This document shows, in pieces, positions 8,928 to 16,252 of a DNA stretch of 64,000 bases. This DNA comes from Winogradskyella costae (lineage in GTDB: Bacteria; Bacteroidota; Bacteroidia; Flavobacteriales; Flavobacteriaceae). The position numbers and the translations under genes were made by a program. Every line of letters starts with the position of its first letter. The first letter of the stretch is position 1. Under the pieces are notes generated by a model. The model was not told where the DNA came from, made no database searches, and saw only the letters and a program-made list of their open reading frames with translations. The DNA lies in the NCBI RefSeq assembly GCF_013403865.1, contig NZ_JABFDK010000001.1, positions 310,001 to 374,000 of the forward strand. The letters are read 5' to 3'.

Positions 8928-8942
8928 ATTACTTTTAGTAAT
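8928..8942. promoter_or_regulatory. Perfect palindrome upstream of the AraC gene
   Basis: ATTACT-TTT-AGTAAT has 6-base arms and lies between the AraC start (8886) and the small gene ending at 8965. It is a candidate operator; the AT-rich background makes chance possible. Confidence 0.35.
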
Positions 8943-8964
8943 ATAGATTTTAAATATTGTTTGC

Positions 8965-9105
8965 TTAAAAGGACTTTCTTGTGCTTACAACAGCATTCAA
9001 TTTTGAATAGTCTAGATCTGAATAAGCAGCCTCAAATTTGCGTTTTGGAAAAATTCTTCCCACTCTTGCAAACTGCTTTTGTAAATGTTTAGATGTGATT
9101 TTCAT
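8965..9105 (-). CDS. Small basic protein, 46 residues
   Basis: The frame starts with ATG at 9105 and ends with TAA at 8965. The product is soluble, basic in the first half (MKITSKHLQKQFARVGR, then FPKRKF) and ends STRKSF. It has no signal peptide or membrane helix. I do not recognise the family. The composition is protein-like and not an echo of a neighbouring gene, and the gene sits 78 bases upstream of the AraC gene on the same strand, so it could be its partner or target. Confidence 0.5.
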   Translation of the reverse strand: MKITSKHLQKQFARVGRIFPKRKFEAAYSDLDYSKLNAVVSTRKSF

Positions 9106-9377
9106 GGTATGATGGATTAGGTTATTTTTCTTATGTCAAAGTAACGAACTCTTCAGGCTTGTTGTGTTATACAATTCCTTCCTTTTGTTACATTATTGCG
9201 AAATAGTGTTAAACAAAACATAAAAAGCAATAGACTAGATGACTTTTGGATAAAGTCTGAACTCATCATAATCCCGTCTTATACATACATATAACAAGGC
9301 GGCTTAATAAAATGAAAAATGGAGAAAGCTATGAAATCAGAAAATTTGAATTTGTATGACTTCAAGAGTAATGAAAG

Positions 9378-9530
9378 TTAATCCTTAGAATTAGTCTTAC
9401 TAATAACTAAAAATAAAATAACAGCTACGATTAGCAAAATGTGGATAAGAGCAGACAAGGCATAAACAAAAAATCCTATGGCCCAAAGGATAACTAATAG
9501 AACTAAAAACGTATAAAGAAAAGTCTTCAT
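9378..9530 (-). CDS. lmo0937-type small membrane protein, 50 residues
   Basis: The frame runs from ATG at 9530 to TAA at 9378. Two hydrophobic helices (about 5-24 and 27-44) flank the motif ALSALIHILLIVAVI, which fits the short lmo0937-like family (Leu-Trp-x-x-Gly, then His-Ile-Leu in the second helix). Members are small inner-membrane proteins often linked to stress regulons; their role is not established. It stands between the AraC/small-protein pair and the histidine kinase operon, on the same strand. Confidence 0.6.
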   Translation of the reverse strand: MKTFLYTFLVLLVILWAIGFFVYALSALIHILLIVAVILFLVISKTNSKD

Positions 9531-9724
9531 GGTGGTAAAGCAATTTTATTCAGAGCTCTAACACGTTAATAAAATTTGCCATAAACAGGTTAATAAAAAT
9601 TAGTTTAAGCAGTTATCTAGATGTAGAACACGAAACTTCCAACAAATATGCCGAATTGAGAATAGAGCGTGTTATACAATTTTATAAAATGTTTATACTA
9701 TTTTAAAAATGCGCTTAATTTATA

Positions 9725-11503
9725 TCATTTTAGAAATGGCAAATAAATAGTAAACGAGGCACCTCCGTTAGGGTGACCCTCGGCCATTATAACTCCTTTA
9801 TGATTTTCTACAATTTTTTTACAAATTGCTAAACCAATGCCTGTACCTGAATATTCAGATTTACCGTGAAGTCTATTAAAGAGTAAAAAGATTTTTTCGG
9901 CATAAGCTTGCTCAAATCCAATACCATTATCCTTAAAGGTAATTTTATGATGATACTTATATAAAGAGTCCTTTATCTCGTTTATATCTTTAGAAAGCAC
10001 CTCTTGATGCGTAATTTCAATTACTGGTGGTACTTTATCTTTACTGTACTTTAAGGAATTACTTATTAAATTAATGAATAGTTGTTGGATTTGAAATGAA
10101 ATAACCTCCATAGTTGGTAAATCATCACATATAATTTTGGCATGTTTCTCTTCAATACTATCTATAAGCTCTGTTTTAGCATGTTCTAGTAGCATGTTCA
10201 TATTCGTTTTCAAATATTCTTTTTCGGATGTATTTGTTCGAGAATATTGTAATAAATCTTCAATAAGCATACGCATTCTAGCAGATGCGGACTTCATTCT
10301 TTGAATATATACTTGCCCGCTTTCAGAAATATGATCTTTCTCTTTACTTTCTAATCGCGACATAAAAGTCTGAATCTTTCTTAAAGGCTCTTGTAAGTCA
10401 TGACTCGCAACATAATTAAAAGCAGACAACTCTTTATTGGTACGCTCCAACTCCTGGTTGCGCTGCTCAATAATACGATAGTTCTCAACTTCATTTGTAG
10501 CATCAATCGTTACCCCTAACATTTTTGCGTCACCTTCAGTATCATCCATAAGTTTAGAATACGCTTTTAAATGTCTAATGGTCCCATCTCTATGCACTAC
10601 CCTAAAACTTGTAAAGGGTAATTCTTCCTCTCGCATCATCATATTGACTTGCTCTCCTAAATTACTAATATCCTCTTCGTGTACGTAATTGTAAAAATTT
10701 TCTAATGTTGGCTCAAAACTTTGTGGTTCTTCACCTATTAAACGATACAAATTATCTGAAAACTCAAATTCATTGTCTTCAATATACCACACCCAAGTAC
10801 TAGTATTGCTCACAATCTCGGATTGCTTAGTGAGTTTTTCAAAGATTTCCAATTCGACATTACTCTCTTTCAAAGCCTTTAAATCCGTAGTCATTTTAAC
10901 ATAAGCTAATAAAAGAATAATCAAAGTAACGATTAATAATCCATAAAAAAACAAAGGTGTTAAACCTATCTTTTTTTCATTAACTTCTTGGTTATGGGTT
11001 AATAAACGCTGCTCTAAAGCTAACATTTCAGTAATGTCTGCACGGATTCTATCCATCCTTATTTCACCTTCATGAAGTAAGAATAATAAATCTCGCGTTA
11101 GTATTGAATCGTCATTAGCAAGACTAAAAGATTTATCAAAATTCTTAAATCTATTATTAATGTCTCCTTTTAACTGCTTCAATTTTTCTACTTGCTCTCC
11201 ATTACTAACAATTAAAGTATCTAATTTGACAAGATTGCTAGTTACTTTTTGCAAACTCTCTTCATACGGATTAAGAAACAGAGAGTCGTGCGTTAGCAAA
11301 AAGCCTCTATGTCCTATTTCGGCATCCTTAAGGTTAGAAATAATAAGCTCTAACTCATTTCGTAACGAGTAATTATCCTTAACCACTTTAGATGTTTGGG
11401 ATAGCTCACTAATATGTTTATACGTAAAACCTCCTATACATAAAATAACGAAAAGCCCGGCTATAAAAGCGGTTCTCAGATATTTATTTGAAGGTGTTGG
11501 CAT
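9725..11503 (-). CDS. CHASE3-PAS sensor histidine kinase
   Basis: 592 residues. A membrane helix at 11-28 and another near 181-201 flank a periplasmic CHASE3-like helical domain containing the motif AEIGHRGFLLT (61-71). A PAS fold follows (about 228-338, with HRDGTIRHLKAYSK), then a HisKA domain with the phospho-accepting histidine H368 in SHDLQEPLRK, and a HATPase_c domain with the N box (NLISNSLKYS), DNGIGF and GTGIGLAI. It lies 3 bases after the response regulator gene on the same strand, so the two are co-transcribed and presumably cognate. The stimulus is unknown. Confidence 0.92.
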   Translation of the reverse strand: MPTPSNKYLRTAFIAGLFVILCIGGFTYKHISELSQTSKVVKDNYSLRNELELIISNLKDAEIGHRGFLLTHDSLFLNPYEESLQKVTSNLVKLDTLIVSNGEQVEKLKQLKGDINNRFKNFDKSFSLANDDSILTRDLLFLLHEGEIRMDRIRADITEMLALEQRLLTHNQEVNEKKIGLTPLFFYGLLIVTLIILLLAYVKMTTDLKALKESNVELEIFEKLTKQSEIVSNTSTWVWYIEDNEFEFSDNLYRLIGEEPQSFEPTLENFYNYVHEEDISNLGEQVNMMMREEELPFTSFRVVHRDGTIRHLKAYSKLMDDTEGDAKMLGVTIDATNEVENYRIIEQRNQELERTNKELSAFNYVASHDLQEPLRKIQTFMSRLESKEKDHISESGQVYIQRMKSASARMRMLIEDLLQYSRTNTSEKEYLKTNMNMLLEHAKTELIDSIEEKHAKIICDDLPTMEVISFQIQQLFINLISNSLKYSKDKVPPVIEITHQEVLSKDINEIKDSLYKYHHKITFKDNGIGFEQAYAEKIFLLFNRLHGKSEYSGTGIGLAICKKIVENHKGVIMAEGHPNGGASFTIYLPFLK

Positions 11504-11506
11504 AAT

Positions 11507-11953
11507 TTATAATCTTAATAAAAAATTGTCTTTATTTAAACCACTAGTATGATATTGCCAATTAGTGGTGACGACCTCTGAAAGCACCTTTTTGAGCTTC
11601 TCAAAATCATTCGGTTTCTTAATGTATACATTAGCGCCTTTAACAAAGGTGTTTTCGATATCTTCTTCAGATGCTGATGTAGAGTATATAGCAATCACCA
11701 TATCACTTAGTCGCTTGGTCGCTTTAATATCTTTTAGACATTCTAATCCTGACTTCTTAGGCATATTTAAATCTAAAAACAAAAGGCTTGGAAGCATGTT
11801 ATCGGAATCATTTAAATATTCCATTAATTCTATACCATCCTTAAAAAGCAGAACTTTACTCTTAAGCTTTAACTCATCAAAGGCCTCCGTAAAGAAAAAC
11901 CTATCATCTTCATCATCATCAGCCAATGCTATGTTAATATAATCGCTATTCAT
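11507..11953 (-). CDS. Stand-alone response regulator receiver (CheY/Rcp1-like)
   Basis: 148 residues, a single receiver domain with no output domain. The acidic pocket is D12-D13-D14, the phosphorylation site is D61 in FLDLNMPKKSG, and the conserved Ser/Thr and Lys positions fall in AIYSTSA and YIKKPN. The insertions and length match the Rcp1 subgroup that partners phytochrome-like and CHASE-PAS kinases. It is transcribed just before the kinase, with a 3-base gap. Output is presumably by protein-protein contact. Confidence 0.92.
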   Translation of the reverse strand: MNSDYINIALADDDEDDRFFFTEAFDELKLKSKVLLFKDGIELMEYLNDSDNMLPSLLFLDLNMPKKSGLECLKDIKATKRLSDMVIAIYSTSASEEDIENTFVKGANVYIKKPNDFEKLKKVLSEVVTTNWQYHTSGLNKDNFLLRL

Positions 11954-11975
11954 ATTTACAAAAACTTCAGTTAAG

Positions 11976-12524
11976 TTAATTTATTTGTTTTCTCTTAGCA
12001 ATAATTCGCTGAAAAGCTGACGGTGTAATACCCGTAGTATTTTTAAACTGTTTACTTAAATGTGCAACACTAGAATAGCTGAGTTTAAAGGCTATTTCGG
12101 TGAGCGAAAGTTCTTCGCTTGTCAATAGTATCTTTGTATACTCTATTTTCTGTAATATAATAAAATTTTCAATGGAAGTATAAGTCACTTCTGAAAATAG
12201 ATTAGAGAGATAATTATAATTCTCTTCTAACTGCTCCGCTAAATACACAGACGTCTTAACTTGTATATCCCTTTCGTTAAAAACCATATCTACAATGACA
12301 TCCTTTATTTTTTGAATGACAATTTTTTTAGGATCCTCTATAACCTCAATCCCAAAAGAATTGATATCATCATAAAACACCTTTAATTGTTCTTCTGAAG
12401 CTTTATCTATCAATTCTATTTCACCAAATGCTGTTTGCCGAAATTTTAATTGATGGGCCTGCAACTTCTGTTTTAAGACAGCATTGCAAACTTTAGTAAA
12501 ATCGAATTTTAGCAATAATTTCAT
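11976..12524 (-). CDS. AraC-family regulator with HMA-like N-terminal domain
   Basis: 182 residues. The C-terminal half has an AraC HTH pair (LSLTEIAFKLSYSSVAHLSK, then FKNTTGITPSAFQ). Residues 1-60 have the beta-alpha-beta-alpha-beta order of a heavy-metal-associated fold. In related regulators of this phylum, as I recall them, the N-terminus carries a CxxC metal motif; here the matching positions read T10-K-V-C13, so one cysteine is missing. The gene ends 22 bases before the response regulator and is probably the first gene of that operon. It may be a metal- or stress-responsive regulator that has lost metal binding; this is inference. Confidence 0.8.
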   Translation of the reverse strand: MKLLLKFDFTKVCNAVLKQKLQAHQLKFRQTAFGEIELIDKASEEQLKVFYDDINSFGIEVIEDPKKIVIQKIKDVIVDMVFNERDIQVKTSVYLAEQLEENYNYLSNLFSEVTYTSIENFIILQKIEYTKILLTSEELSLTEIAFKLSYSSVAHLSKQFKNTTGITPSAFQRIIAKRKQIN

Positions 12525-12667
12525 CGTCTAGCTTTGTTCTTTAGGTTGAACATAATCACTATTCAAATTTAATATTAAAATTCGCATATTTCATCATGTT
12601 ATTTTAACGAATTATCAAATTCTGCAAAATAAATGATAACTTCATTAAATCGAATTCTTCAAAGTAC

Positions 12668-12698
12668 AAAAAAGCCGATTAAACTAATCGGCTTTTTC
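12668..12698 (-). terminator. Terminator after the SYLF-domain gene
   Basis: AGCCGATTA and TAATCGGCT enclose a 3-base loop, with an A-run to the left and T5 to the right. It follows the SYLF stop on the minus strand by 25 bases. Confidence 0.8.
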
Positions 12699-12722
12699 TA
12701 TGGTTAAAATTTAGATATTCAT

Positions 12723-13253
12723 CTAAAATTCTGAATACTTAAATTTTTGACCACCAATTGAAACATCGGCCATTGCACCAGCTTTAGATTTCGCAAAAAT
12801 GACAACACCATCATTATAATTGGCATTTTTACTAGCTCCTTTATCTACTATAACAGCTTTTGCTTCAGCAGAAAATTCAAAGTTTCCCTGCTTAAACTCA
12901 TTGAATGCATCTTCTGTTTCAAAGAAAATGACTTGCATGTAGGCCTCTCCACCTGCTTGTAATCCGATATCTAATTTTTTCATATCAGCCATACCTGTTG
13001 GTACTCCACCTTCATAAACGACACCATTACCTGAAGCTGCTCCTACAATTAATGCTCCTTCTCCAACATTTGGAAATACGACATAACCAGTAGAATTACT
13101 AAAAAACTTCTCCAAGCCAACATCTGAACTCTTTAACATTGATTTTGCTTTTTCGGCATCTTTCATAACACGTTTGTCATCTTTATTTTGAGCAAATGCA
13201 AATACGGTTACAAACATCAATGCCATCGTTACTATAGAATTTCTAATTTTCAT
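12723..13253 (-). CDS. Secreted SYLF/Ysc84-type lipid-binding domain protein
   Basis: 176 residues with a signal peptide (MKIRNSIVTMALMFVTVFAFA, cleavage after AFA near residue 21 expected). The remainder is one SYLF domain: KAKSMLKSSDVGLEKFF, GYVVFPNVGEGALIVGAASG, then GLQAGGEAYMQVIFFE. SYLF domains bind phosphoinositides in eukaryotes; bacterial secreted versions are common but their role is unclear. It is likely periplasmic. It has its own terminator and stands before the AraC/two-component operon on the same strand. Confidence 0.85.
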   Translation of the reverse strand: MKIRNSIVTMALMFVTVFAFAQNKDDKRVMKDAEKAKSMLKSSDVGLEKFFSNSTGYVVFPNVGEGALIVGAASGNGVVYEGGVPTGMADMKKLDIGLQAGGEAYMQVIFFETEDAFNEFKQGNFEFSAEAKAVIVDKGASKNANYNDGVVIFAKSKAGAMADVSIGGQKFKYSEF

Positions 13254-13472
13254 AATTTTAAATTTATTGGTTAAACATTTATTTAATTTAAAGAAAGTAA
13301 TAAAACTAAACAGAGATAACTGCCTTTAACTTCCTTACCATAAAATTATGAGTATTAACTCTTCTTAGTTGATGCAATACAATTAATTATTGATGCTATT
13401 GGTGAGCAAACCATACCGATTAGAAAATGCGTTATAAGGATATATTGATAAGAAGACCATGTACAAGAAACG

Positions 13473-13501
13473 AAAAAGGCTTTCGATTTCTCGAAAGCCT
13501 T
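13473..13501 (-). terminator. Terminator of the initiator tRNA gene
   Basis: AAGGCTTTCGA and TCGAAAGCCTT form an 11-base stem with a short loop, and the minus-strand T-run follows. It begins 11 bases downstream of the tRNA 3' end. Confidence 0.8.
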
Positions 13502-13512
13502 GTCTTACTTAG

Positions 13513-13585
<73 letters not shown>

Positions 13586-13657
13586 ATGTTAATCAAAAAA
13601 CGATTTTCTTAGCTTTTAACTTTCGGTTCATAATGCCGACATATCGTTTTGGGACTG

Positions 13658-13687
13658 CAAAGATAATACTTTTTTTAGAATACCAAA
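13658..13687 (-). promoter_or_regulatory. Promoter of the initiator tRNA
   Basis: On the minus strand a TTTG at 13684-13687 is followed after 18 bases by TATCTTTG at 13658-13665, matching the Bacteroidota -33/-7 pattern. The predicted start is roughly 65-70 bases before the tRNA 5' end. Confidence 0.55.
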
Positions 13688-13696
13688 ATATAAATC

Positions 13697-13732
13697 AAAA
13701 AAAACGCTCAAATAAAAGTTTATTTGAGCGTT
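13697..13732 (-). terminator. Terminator after the LRR protein gene
   Basis: AACGCTCAAATAAA pairs with TTTATTTGAGCGTT around a 2-base loop; an A8 run on the left supplies the minus-strand T-tract. Confidence 0.85.
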
Positions 13733-13757
13733 AGCTTATGGCATTGATGGTTAATTA

Positions 13758-14603
13758 TTAGTTATCATCCTCATCCTCAGAATCTAATGTTGCTAATGCA
13801 CTATTTCTATTAACATCATCTAAATCAAAATCTACAATATTAGGAAACTTCTCTTTTAACGCTGCAAAGTTGCCTTTAAATTGGTTTTGTCCTAGTAGTA
13901 ATGTTTTTAAATTGGTTAGCTGCGCTAATTCATTTGGTAACTCGCCATAGAATGCATTGTTAGATAAGACTAACTCTTCTAATTGCGCTAGTCCACCTAT
14001 AGAAGCAGGTATCGTTCCTAATAATCTATTATCAAAAACGCTTAATACTTTTAAAGACTTTAAACTAGTTAAATTTGAAGGAAGATGACCTATTAGTTGG
14101 TTACTACTTAATATTAAACTTTCTAACTTTGTAAGGTTTCCTATTGATGAAGGAATCTCACCGACAAGATCATTATTAAATAATTCTAATGATTTTAATT
14201 TTCCTAGGTTTCCGATATCAGATGGAATTTTACCGTTAAAAACATTAGAGAATAATTTTAACTCTTCTAAGTTAATCATATGCACTAATGTATTTGGTAA
14301 CTCACCTCCAATTTTATTAAAAGATAAATTAAGAGATTTTAAATAGGTCAGTTTTGAAATTGATTCTGGAAGGGTTCCATTTAAGCCATTAAAACTTAAA
14401 TTTAATGAAACAATGTTTTCATTTTCTATAGTTATACCGAACCATTTTGAAACAGGTTGGTCTAAATCCCACGATTGCGTCCAAGAATCTCCATCAGTAG
14501 CATTGTATAAATCCACAAGTGCTGCTTTTTGATCTTTGGAAACTTCAGCAAAAGCAAATACTGAAACTAAACAGAATAATAATGATATTTTTAGTGTCTT
14601 CAT
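13758..14603 (-). CDS. Secreted leucine-rich-repeat protein (plant-type repeats)
   Basis: 281 residues with a signal peptide (MKTLKISLLFCLVSVFAFA). An N-terminal cap (ALVDLYNATDGDSW...W) is followed by about eight repeats of 24 residues with the pattern L-x-x-L-x-L-x-x-N-x-L-x-G-x-I/L-P-x-x-I-x-x-L, typical of the plant/extracellular LRR subclass. The C-terminus is acidic (DSEDEDDN) and has no type IX sorting domain, so it is probably periplasmic or exported by another route. Such proteins mediate protein-protein contacts; the partner is unknown. It is a single-gene unit with a strong terminator. Confidence 0.85.
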   Translation of the reverse strand: MKTLKISLLFCLVSVFAFAEVSKDQKAALVDLYNATDGDSWTQSWDLDQPVSKWFGITIENENIVSLNLSFNGLNGTLPESISKLTYLKSLNLSFNKIGGELPNTLVHMINLEELKLFSNVFNGKIPSDIGNLGKLKSLELFNNDLVGEIPSSIGNLTKLESLILSSNQLIGHLPSNLTSLKSLKVLSVFDNRLLGTIPASIGGLAQLEELVLSNNAFYGELPNELAQLTNLKTLLLGQNQFKGNFAALKEKFPNIVDFDLDDVNRNSALATLDSEDEDDN

Positions 14604-14735
14604 AATAGTTGGGTTTTGCGGAGGGACACATTAACACCACGAATATAACTCCAATTACCACAAACTGCAAATTTTTTCGACGAACTACACGTGTCTAAAC
14701 GATAAAACACTAAAAATCAGCTATATATAAAAGTA

Positions 14736-14918
14736 TCACTGTTCTATGCTTTTTGCTTCAAAACTATTAATTTCTTGGTCGTTTATTGCTATTGAGAGTT
14801 GAATAGGATTGCAACAGATTTCGCAATCCTCAATATAATTTTGATCATTTTGAGACAAATCAATTAACATTGAGATTTGCTCCCAACAATAGGGGCATTG
14901 AAAAAAATGTTCGTTCAT
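14736..14918 (-). CDS. CPXCG-motif cysteine-rich small protein
   Basis: 60 residues. Two cysteine pairs, CPYC (8-11) and CEIC-C near 32-36, followed by NPI, match the CPXCG family of tiny zinc-ribbon-like proteins. The protein is acidic with no membrane segment and is probably cytoplasmic. It is the last gene of the RND efflux operon, 5 bases after the tolC-type gene, so it is co-transcribed with the pump. Its contribution is unknown. Confidence 0.85.
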   Translation of the reverse strand: MNEHFFQCPYCWEQISMLIDLSQNDQNYIEDCEICCNPIQLSIAINDQEINSFEAKSIEQ

Positions 14919-14923
14919 AACAT

Positions 14924-16252
14924 TTACAATTGAACATTCAATAATTCCCCACTAATTTGAAGCACCTCTAATTCAGATAATTTTGCCGAAAACTTAGCTT
15001 GATTCCGGCTTAATTCAGCATTAAGCAAGTTGACCTGAGCCTGTCTAAATTCAATAGAATTAACTTGTCCAATTTTGAACTTTTCTTGGGTACGATCAAA
15101 ATTATTCTGAGCCGTAATAATATTTTTTTCTTGGATAGTATAAATTTCAAGTTTATTCTGGTAATTATCCCAAGCATTATTAAAGTCACGTTCTATACTT
15201 AGTAAAATACTTTCCTTTTGAAGCTTTTGTGTTTCAAGATTCACTTTAGCATTCTTTACTCTGGTCATAGTTGCTCCACCATCAAACAGATTCCAACTTA
15301 AATTAACACCTGCTGATAATCCCGTCCCAATTAAGGATAGTACTGGTGAAGCCGTATTATTATTATTTCTATTCCAACCATAAGAACCTGACAATCCTAC
15401 TGTTGGTAAATATCCCGACTTACCCGAATTTATATCTAGTTGGCTAATCGTTATATTTTTTTCAGTTTGAAGTAATGCAACATTACGAGATTTTGCCTTT
15501 TCTAATAAACTTTCTTTTTGAAACTGAAGTGTAAATTCCACCTCTGTTTCTACATTAAAATCACTGGAATACGCTTCTCCTAAAACTAATTTTAAGTCGC
15601 GCTTAGCCGTTTTAATATCTTGCTTTGTATTAATAATGTTGATACTATCGGTATTAATATCGACTTCGGCATTTAGCACTTCTAACTTGGTGTTTTGACC
15701 ATATTCAAACTGATACTCAGCCCGTATTAGTCTATCTTTCGTATTGTTAAGCGTTTCCTCTAAGGCATTTAAATTATCGGAAAGTTGAGCCACATTATAA
15801 TATACAGAAAACAACTGAAGTATCGTAATTTCGATAGTTTCTCGTGCTTGTAATTCTGTTAATTGATACTGCTCCTTTAACCGTTTGTAATTATAACGCC
15901 TCCCTAGTCCGTCAAAAAGTGTGTAATTTAAACTCACACTAGCATTATAATTTGAACTTTCTGCACCTTTTAAAACCGCGTCTGCTCTTCCATCCGAAAA
16001 TGAGACCTCTGAATCATCTAAATTATAATTTGCCCCAGCATTACCTGTAACTGTTGGCAAAAAGCCAGTATTAAGTATATTAGTATTGTTCTCAGCAACT
16101 GTCACCGCATTTTTTGCGATTTTAACACCGTAATTGTTATCTAAAGTTTTAGAAACAGCATCTTCCTTAGTTAAAATTTCTTGAGCTTGCAAACCAACAC
16201 AGCATGCCAAAAACAACACGATAAGTTTACTTTTAATGATCATTTGCTTCAT
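14924..16252 (-). CDS. TolC-family outer membrane efflux channel
   Basis: 442 residues with a signal peptide (MKQMIIKSKLIVLFLACC..., ending in LQAQ). Two homologous helical/beta halves of the OEP family are visible, for example VLNAEVDINTDSIN in the first and VNLETQKLQ in the second, with amphipathic coiled-coil stretches between. It should form the trimeric outer-membrane duct of the tripartite pump encoded upstream. Its start overlaps the RND gene by 20 bases, indicating translational coupling. Confidence 0.9.
   Translation of the reverse strand: MKQMIIKSKLIVLFLACCVGLQAQEILTKEDAVSKTLDNNYGVKIAKNAVTVAENNTNILNTGFLPTVTGNAGANYNLDDSEVSFSDGRADAVLKGAESSNYNASVSLNYTLFDGLGRRYNYKRLKEQYQLTELQARETIEITILQLFSVYYNVAQLSDNLNALEETLNNTKDRLIRAEYQFEYGQNTKLEVLNAEVDINTDSINIINTKQDIKTAKRDLKLVLGEAYSSDFNVETEVEFTLQFQKESLLEKAKSRNVALLQTEKNITISQLDINSGKSGYLPTVGLSGSYGWNRNNNNTASPVLSLIGTGLSAGVNLSWNLFDGGATMTRVKNAKVNLETQKLQKESILLSIERDFNNAWDNYQNKLEIYTIQEKNIITAQNNFDRTQEKFKIGQVNSIEFRQAQVNLLNAELSRNQAKFSAKLSELEVLQISGELLNVQL

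Noticed and set aside
9331..9381. 16-residue plus-strand frame with a GGAGAAAG ribosome site
   Set aside because: It overlaps the end of the lmo0937-like gene, is very short and has no recognisable leader-peptide features; only weak evidence for translation.
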